Shown here piece by piece: positions 56,201-64,000 of a DNA stretch of 64,000 nt (the stretch's first letter is position 1; every line of letters begins with the position of its first letter). The DNA is from Atriophallophorus winterbourni (lineage: Eukaryota; Platyhelminthes; Trematoda; Plagiorchiida; Microphallidae), in the NCBI GenBank assembly GCA_013407085.1, contig JACCGJ010019687.1, positions 1-64,000 on the forward strand, in the 5' to 3' direction. Under the pieces are notes generated by a model. It searched no databases. It was given only the letters and a program-made list of their open reading frames with translations, and was not told the DNA's origin. Position numbers and translations under genes: made by a program.

Positions 56201-59200
56201 TTCGCACACGCAAACTGTCACCCATACGCGTGTGTATCATAGACTCAATGAGGCATATCAGTACACATTTACAAACACAAGGTTATTCTCAAATGTATCC
56301 AACTTTTTTACCTATGGTATTATCTGTCGTTTGCGCATTAGATTTCGGTCGCATGACGTTAGAATCACTTAATAAGCATTGCTCGAGACGACGTCCATCG
56401 GTTTGAATTCACTGCATGAATTCACATGGTCCATTAATCTGGCCTCGGTGTCATGTCACGGGGATTTGCGATGGGGGAGAAGAGGTTAGTGCGGATTAGT
56501 GTCCAGTCGATGAAAATGAAACGCCAGTCGTTGTTGACAAGTGTGGAATGTGAAACCTCAACGCTGCTAAAGATAAGTCAGTTTGATAAACACCGTTGGA
56601 TAATCCCGCCCACAGCATGTGTCCGTCTTGCACGCTTAAGCCGATATGGTTAACACTGAAAGCGACGTCCATATCCTTTGATGTTACGTGATCATCGATA
56701 GTGAACAGCTGTTTATGCATTTAGATCGAATCGAAGATACGGCGGCTTGCTGGAGTTATTTTAATGTGGATTGGTTCTACGTACCAAGGGGTCAAAATTA
56801 AAATGCTAATCCCGTCACATATTTACATTCGATAGTGAAGATATGAGAGTAATCGATTTTCGAACTAACTCATGATCGCCTGTTCCAGTGAGAATTGCAA
56901 ATAAAAATATATGGGTTTCGGTGATTTTACATAACGTGTTAAAAAAAGACAAAGTAACAATTTTGTTGCACATCTTAATCATATGTGATGAAATATTTGG
57001 TAAATAAATTTGACAGAAATTTCCTTCGAATAACAAGCAAGATAATATAATAGCAGATCTGTACACCAATAAATTGTTTTGACGAAATACTGCAACATAA
57101 TAGTTGACTAAGACTTTGAAATAAGACCGGTTTTGATGTGATAAAGTTGTTTCTGGCTTCAGAACGAATTCCAAACGAAATCAATTTAATCCAAAGTAAT
57201 AATTTTACTGAGCTTCAAATTACTGCAGGAAAGTAGAGTTATGGGAACGCAGCGGATAAAAACCAATCGATAACTTAATAGTTCGCTGACGCTAGCGCTT
57301 TGTTTGGAGTATACCATCCGAAAATACGCAGGGAACATCGCCGATCAGCTCTTAGCTAGAACCCATAATGAGAAAAATGAGTGAAAGTTCACTCAAAAGA
57401 AACTAAACAACAAGGTGTCTTGAAAAAATCTGTTATGTGAACAATTACAGAACATGGCAGAGGACCAAAACGGATGGAGATCCCTGGATGACGCGTATGT
57501 CTCATCAGAAACCGAAGATTTAACAAAGTCTAAATTATTTTATCCCGAATACGTTTATCTACAAAATCCTCGTTTGGACGCTAATTAAAACAGAGAAAGT
57601 GATTGCAAACAATATCCAACAAATGAGCATCCCACTGTGCCAGTAAATCAAAAATTATAGTGAATTCCTTCCGAAATGTTTGGAACATGTTTGGGACCGA
57701 TAGTTTTGCCATAATGAAAAGAAATATGTGTGCAGTTTTTGGCCAATATTCTCCTTCTGGATATTGCTGTAGTGAGAGTTTAGTGTATTATAACTTGGAC
57801 GCACAAGCTAGTTCTCAAATACGTACAATAAAGAAGGATCTAAAATACGGACCAAAAGATAGAGCTAATTCACGTAACTGCAATGTGATAGTAGCCTTTC
57901 GACAAATAACAACTTTCCGTTTTAATGTCTGTGCGTAACCACAATTATCTTAGCATGCTGTGACTGTTCCATATAATTTCCCAAAACATTCATCTGCTAA
58001 TTACTAACGATAAAAAAACATCATTTTTCCAACCCAAGCAGTGTCTGTTTATATGGTAATCTGACTTCCTTCACATCCCGAACACTTTAACCTGAACCGA
58101 GAATTATATCCATTTGTTCAAGTGTCTGGCAAGTGGGGAAACCATGAATGCTATTCGAGTTGAATGTCGTCAAGCTTAGAGGGCACCAAACAATTGAACA
58201 CGTAAATCTTACCAAGACCTGACATTCAACCGAAAGAATGAAGTCACTTTATTTTGAATTTCAGTATTTATTACATTTTCCAAACTGATAAGGCATTTTC
58301 GACCGTTTCGAAATGTCAGTGACTGCCCTCCAAACGCAACGGTTAAAGTGATTTTTCCCGCTGAAACTAATATTACCAATGTGTTGGAAATAATGTTGCC
58401 ATGCTACCAGTGCAACTTGGTAATATGAAACCGGATGTCTGCGAAATGACAATCTGAAGCTTCAACGATTGAGACGCGGATGCAGATGTAAATTGTATAG
58501 AGATTTTGAAATCGCTTCATGAAATCGCAGGACAGTCCATTAGGACATTGCCTGGGGGAATCGTAAACAAGGAATACATTTGTTAAATTGTATCCAGCGG
58601 AACGTTTACTCAGTGACTTTAGTCCTGCGTCATTCCATCTCAGTGACAGCGCTTGAGGCGATTTGGGATATTTGTGATCGTTGCACGGAAAAATATGCTG
58701 AAGCACCATGAAGCGGAACCATACACGCGCCATTATTTCCGGAACTGCCTGGGTAGATACCGGATAGCCAGTAATGACGACAGTGATGATTGTGCCTATC
58801 TGTAAAGAAAGTCTTGATGGCCAATCACAGGGTCCATAAAAATTATTACAATCATGTGAGTATCAATTTTAATCAGCCATGCTATTAATATGAGATCAAT
58901 CATAATAATATACACTACCTGAGAACGTTTCACCCTATATCCACATTTTGATAATCACTATTTTGTTGTCTTTACCATGCAAAATGTTTTTCTGACCTTG
59001 ACTTACAATGAAATCATAATAAGTAACGTTCTAATCACGATCAACTATTAAACTAAAATGTTTAATTTGGTGGTGTTAAAAAGACTGATTGTTTGAGGCT
59101 AATTTTTAAGCGGACCAATTCTGGGAACGTGTATTGTGTTTGGATTTGCTTTAAAGGCGCCATTACTTTCTGATTACTATGCACGTACAACCGAAATATT

Positions 59201-62059
59201 GACATTGCTACTAATATAGTTGTAAAACACGTCTCCACACATCAAACCTTATCACAACCCTTACAATTATATCATTTGTATCATCCGATTAAGTCAAACG
59301 CAGATAAAAATTCTGGAAACTACTCTTGTTACCACGTTGAAATGTGCTTGGAAGGTCTCAGGCTAAATTGCCAAAAAACGTTCATCCAATTTCGTGTAAA
59401 CTCGCTCCATTGTTAAACAAAATTTGCTGTTTTCCTACGCGCTGAAAATGTACACACACTACATTCAAACTTGTGAGCGATTTATTTTTCACCCCAATTC
59501 CCTCACTATAATGATAGTACGCAACAAAAAGCTACAGCTAGTTTAGCCTTCTTTCAACACGAAAAAACGAATCAAGCGTTAAGCTTATTGTTGTCTGACA
59601 ACATCGCGCGGTTCCGGTACCAAGTGAGGGTCGAAAAACTCATCAATTCAGTCACACTAACAGCAGCATCCACTCGCCTGATTAATCAACGATAATCAAT
59701 CAGCTTCGTTCCAAATTACAGGGCATGCCAAGGGTTGTGATAATTCACAAATAGTACATGCAACGGGAAACGAACCTCAGTGCATCCTTGTGTTACGAAA
59801 AGCGTTTTGTTGGGTGTTGCATCGTTTCGCGTTTGCTTCAGTCAAGCGAAGGATCACGTCCGGTTTTCTGGACAATTAGCGCCGAGATAGAATGTGAGCG
59901 GCCAGGCGTTTGCCCAACACGGTTTGACTTATAGTGTGTGTATGGCACCTAATTGCTGTAAAATATAAGTAAATGTATTAACAGATATGTTTGGTGATGT
60001 GCTGCTGCTTTAGTTGGAGAATATTTCATCAAAATGGTAAAAATATACTCGAGAGAAAAGATCGAGCACCAGTCAAACTCATAAGTGCTTCAATTGATTT
60101 ATGTGCAGCTTTCGGATGATTATAATATTAGCATCTTGTATTCATTGCTAACACCATTGTTACCACCTATTATAGCTAAATGTGATCAAACTAAGATGAT
60201 TTCATACGGGATAATGTTTTCCATGAATGTACCGTCCAATCTGGGTGTAACGGTTTCGCCAACAAATTTTAGCGGTAAACCTGTAGTACCTATCGGTTAA
60301 CATTGCTTGCGAAGTGTTGACATGAGCGCCTTTCAGCGGTTAACAGCAGCGTCGTCTATTTTCCACCTTAAAGTTAAAGCTTCCATAACTTGTTTCCAAA
60401 CTTCGGTTTACAGCATTTGAGGTTTATTAGAACATTCTATAGAACATTTTAGCCGAATAAGGCCGTTTTCCATTCTATAGACATGTTACAGTCAGTGCAA
60501 ACGTGCATATACTTGACTGTCTTGAAATTTGAGTGTGAACCGCGAATCATTCCTAAGTTGTCAAGGCTTTCGTCTAAACACTTTAGACAAGAGATCATCC
60601 AACGTTCTCAAAATCGGTAAACAGGTGGATGATAAGACTGGTTAAGATCTACTCGATTGAAAAATCAGTGACGAAAAGGTGTCAGGTGAAATTCCATCGA
60701 GAGCTCACTGGTGAATCAAATATGCATGAAAAGGATTCTCAAAACATGACACAACGACAGTCAATTACTCATGACACATTTTCAGCCAAAATAATCGTAT
60801 GCAGAGCCATTTTAGTTGACAAATCCAATATTTGGACCACGGTTGAATTAGGATTCAAAAGCAAGTTGCTATGAAAAGGGAGACACCATTTGCGATTGAT
60901 CGATGAAGAACAGGTTGTAATTCAACTCACAGGGAAACTCAAGTTGATTTTAGATGATGGGTGCTTACACGTTTCTAAACTTTCTCTCACACTAATCCGG
61001 TTGTGCGCTTTCTAAGATAGTTGATGCCCAAATAAGCATGAGATTGAAGCTTGGTTTAAATTTCGAATTTTTGTACAAATAAGCAGCTTTAACTCTAGTT
61101 GTGCTAATCTTTCTTTGGTGAACACTTAAGCAGAACTTTTCAGTTAAATATGCATCAATTTATTCGCTCTTTAGAAACCATGGTTGTATTAACGCTAAGA
61201 AGCTATTTAAAAGTAATCAAAGCATTAAATGCGAAGACAAAATGGCTCAAGTGTGGTTGACCAACTCCATGTTGAGGTTTAAAATGAGTACCGAAATTAG
61301 TTGATAAAATTAGTGCCACAACCTAGCGTTCTGTACCCTGAGTGACCCTCTATCACCTGAGCGCATTCGAGTGCCAATGGAACCAGCGATAAGCACGACC
61401 CCTATGGGTCTCGTGTTGTAACAAGTCCTGATTTTTAAGCGTCATATACTACTCATTGAGAGATTCGTACTTTATTAAAAAGTCAATTGATATCCTATGG
61501 ATCTTAGTAATCGACGCATCACAATGACCTCCACAAGAGAAGATTAGTCAAACAAAGTATTCGGAAAACGGCATGGTACTAGCATATGGGATTTGGGATT
61601 TCTTTCCTCCCTCCGGTATTAAATTTGCTTGTATAATCATGCACACACACAGCTCCATATAATAAAGCGCTGTAAAACTAAAACGCGTTTGTCATTCATT
61701 CATGGTTCCAGGACTAACAGAAAATGATATTCTTGTTTCCGTTTGATGATTAAAACAGTCTAAAACCTACCAGGAATTCAAGCTGATGAACACGGTTACA
61801 TTAGAGACATTTAAACTATTGACTCTTGACTTTGTAATTAATATGTTTTAACGCCGTAGTTCATTATATTTTATAGTGGCTTTATATTCGAAAATAGGGA
61901 AATATCCCATGTCGATATTTGTGTGATTCCTTGACATTCATGCTTAAACAACTGGTATCTTTTTGCATGGCGATTTCCGGGGTTTAGCCGATTGTTATCC
62001 AGGTGTAATGCTTAAAGTCGGCTCGTTTGTCCTCAGGAATTGAACCAGTAACGTAATCG
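56201..62059. other. Intergenic; no gene supported
   Basis: Several frames of 60-119 codons occur (56815-57174 minus, 57660-57938 plus, 58404-58733 minus, 60629-60874 plus). None has a motif I recognise. A short frame 57453-57587 (MAEDQNGWRSLDDAYVSSET) looks somewhat protein-like but stands alone. Confidence 0.35.
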
Positions 62060-62225
62060 ACGTCTGGCAAACAGCCAGAAACCGGTAGTGGTGTGTAAGG
62101 GATGGGGATGTGAGCACCGCAATAAATTGGTCTTTTATATGCGCTTCGAGCGCTTGGCCAGGAATCACTTTATGATTCAGCATTTGAACATCGTGGTTCT
62201 TTGTAAGAACCCTGTATAATAATAG
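62060..62225 (+). repeat. Hammerhead repeat unit, 5' part of ribozyme lost
   Basis: It starts within the ribozyme (GGCAAACAGCCAGAAACCGG, then TAGTGG) and continues through TAAGGGATGGGGATGTGAGC, CGCTTCGAGCG, AGGAATCACTTTATGATTC and the hairpin GGTTCTTTGTAAGAACCC. CTGATGA is destroyed. This copy best shows the downstream flank of the unit. Confidence 0.75.
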
Positions 62226-64000
62226 TTTTAATTCACAACTCCACGAGAAGGGTTGAAATATGGGGCAGCTAGCCCTCAGTATGCGATAGGAAACAGAAGT
62301 TCACAACCAATCGATTCAACTATAGTAGAACGAAAATAGTGCGCGCGAAAATTGCATATTAATCAAAAGTAATAGACGACATAAACAAAGTACGAAATTA
62401 ATTATACAAATTCTACAGTACCCTATTCGTCTGATCAGGAAATGAATGAAAAGCGTGAAAGAACGAAACATCGAACAGCAACACTACGAAAAACAGAAAT
62501 ATAAAATACTCTTCTGTTGGTTTTTGTATACCAAATATAGCAAAGAACTCAATCATAATACTGATTGAAATCAATTGAATAGTGATACTTTGCTCATTTG
62601 ATTTAAATTTGAACATATTTAAAAAAATCAAATCACAAATCTTACCTTGTTTAATCGGAAATTTTTTTACTGACAAATTTACTAAAATAGCGATCCCATT
62701 AACTTTCTGCTAAATGCGACTAGCCAAAGCAATTGTTACCAGCATGAAAAATTTTGGTTTTCCCCATACCCCGAGCTGTAAATGTCACTCTCCCTACGAC
62801 GTCTTTCCATGTAAAAGTTGTAACCAGAATCACTTGTAAAACAATGGACAACCGAGACGCGATAACATATCATTTCGACGCTTTAGATAATGGATTTTTC
62901 ACCGAAAACGTAACAAGGTTGGAATGTTAGTCATGATTAATGAACCTTCGTTGCTATTGGTTAGGAGTAGCCATCAACCTTCTTCAGCGCTGTGAATGAT
63001 AAATTAAAACAACAAATTCCAGATTTTCTTCAGCTTGTTCGAAAATACCTCTAACGATGCAAGATTTATGGCATAATAACAGATGCGTACAAAAATGTAA
63101 CAAATCATAGTTTTGAATTGGGATGCAGGCAGATCGAGAATGGTTTAAAAACAATTACACGCGAGCAGTTACCGAAAAAATTTTTATTTCGGCAAACTGT
63201 TCTCCAAAAGGGTGTGTAAATTGCAATGAGTATGCGGCTTAGCACTGAACATGTTGGAATACATTTTTACGCTACAGAAATGATTTTAACATTTGCAAGA
63301 AGATCGGTTCAACCTGTGATGGCCCAAGTTGTGATAGTAGAGAGATCCAGCGAAGACCCACGATCTAAGTTCCGATTACGGTTAAGTCAGGCGTGTGGTA
63401 GTCGGTGATCAATTATATGACACATTTAATATAAGTAGTTAAATGTAGAATGAAGGGCACTAGTGGTATGCTATTTCTTCTTCCAAACACCACATGACTG
63501 ATACTGCCAAATTATCCAAGCGTAAAAACATTACGAAAGCAGCAACAGTGAAGCGAACATAGCCAGTGCTCGTTTGTATCCGCTTTCCAAGGCTAAACGA
63601 TCTTATATACTTCCAAATTTTACGTTAGAACTGGTACATATGGGAAAGAATCGTCGTGAAACTTTATTGAAACGAAATCGAGTAACAACGACGCACCGTT
63701 CAATTTCACAGTAAGCAAATGAAATATTTGACTAAATTGGACTGTCATGTGTGTAATGTGCCATGTGAAGGGAAACCAGACATGCTTATCACTTTAAAAA
63801 TTATAATGCAATGGTTCGGTGAAACGTTTCGAAAAATATTTCAGCCCGAGAGAGCCACCCAGCAAATACATGGATATGCCAATTATACTATCGCTACATG
63901 GTGTATTGCTGTCGCTGTTGACCATATTAAACTGCAAGAATGATCGAAATTCAGTTTGTATATTCTACAATCATATTTGAAAACACTTCAAATAGCCCAT
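62226..64000. other. Intergenic; no gene seen
   Basis: AT-rich DNA. Frames at 62413-62676 (minus), 63226-63408 and 63719-63943 (plus) have no recognisable domain. Any of them could be an exon of a gene outside the window, but nothing supports it. Confidence 0.4.

Overview
The window is nuclear DNA of an animal, most likely a parasitic flatworm (digenean trematode). The evidence is one multi-exon developmental gene with introns up to 5 kb in AT-rich sequence, many decayed CR1/Jockey-like non-LTR retrotransposon fragments, and a dispersed short repeat that carries a hammerhead ribozyme like those of schistosome SINE-like elements. The species cannot be fixed from the sequence.

The only gene I can support end to end is a TBX2/TBX3-class T-box transcription factor on the minus strand, 31175 down to 15994. 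I reconstructed six coding exons: 30223-31175, 24964-25231, 19662-19808, 19506-19582, 18543-18736 and 15994-16916. Each junction has GT-AG signals and compatible phase. The total is 2562 bases, giving 853 residues plus a stop. Exons 1 to 4 make the T-box; exons 5 and 6 make a long, low-complexity C-terminal region with an eh1-like motif. A CpG-rich stretch lies upstream of the start.

The rest is intergenic and intronic DNA filled with old mobile elements. Region by region: 1-7050 holds three LINE copies, two of them in inverted orientation; 7051-15993 holds two more degraded LINEs, a foldback element with target-site duplications and a cluster of T-box half-sites; 15994-31175 is the T-box gene with repeats in its introns; 31176-39000 holds the presumed promoter and two hammerhead-repeat loci; 39000-46200 is a LINE graveyard; 46200-64000 is mostly unassigned, with a GC-rich block, a second complete foldback element and a few hammerhead-repeat fragments.

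The most unusual signal is the hammerhead repeat family. Units are about 230-241 bp and appear as partial tandem copies at two or three loci. One copy with all core bases and three compatible helices lies in intron 2 of the T-box gene, on the sense strand, with its predicted cleavage point about 195 nt before the exon 3 acceptor. Other copies carry core changes.
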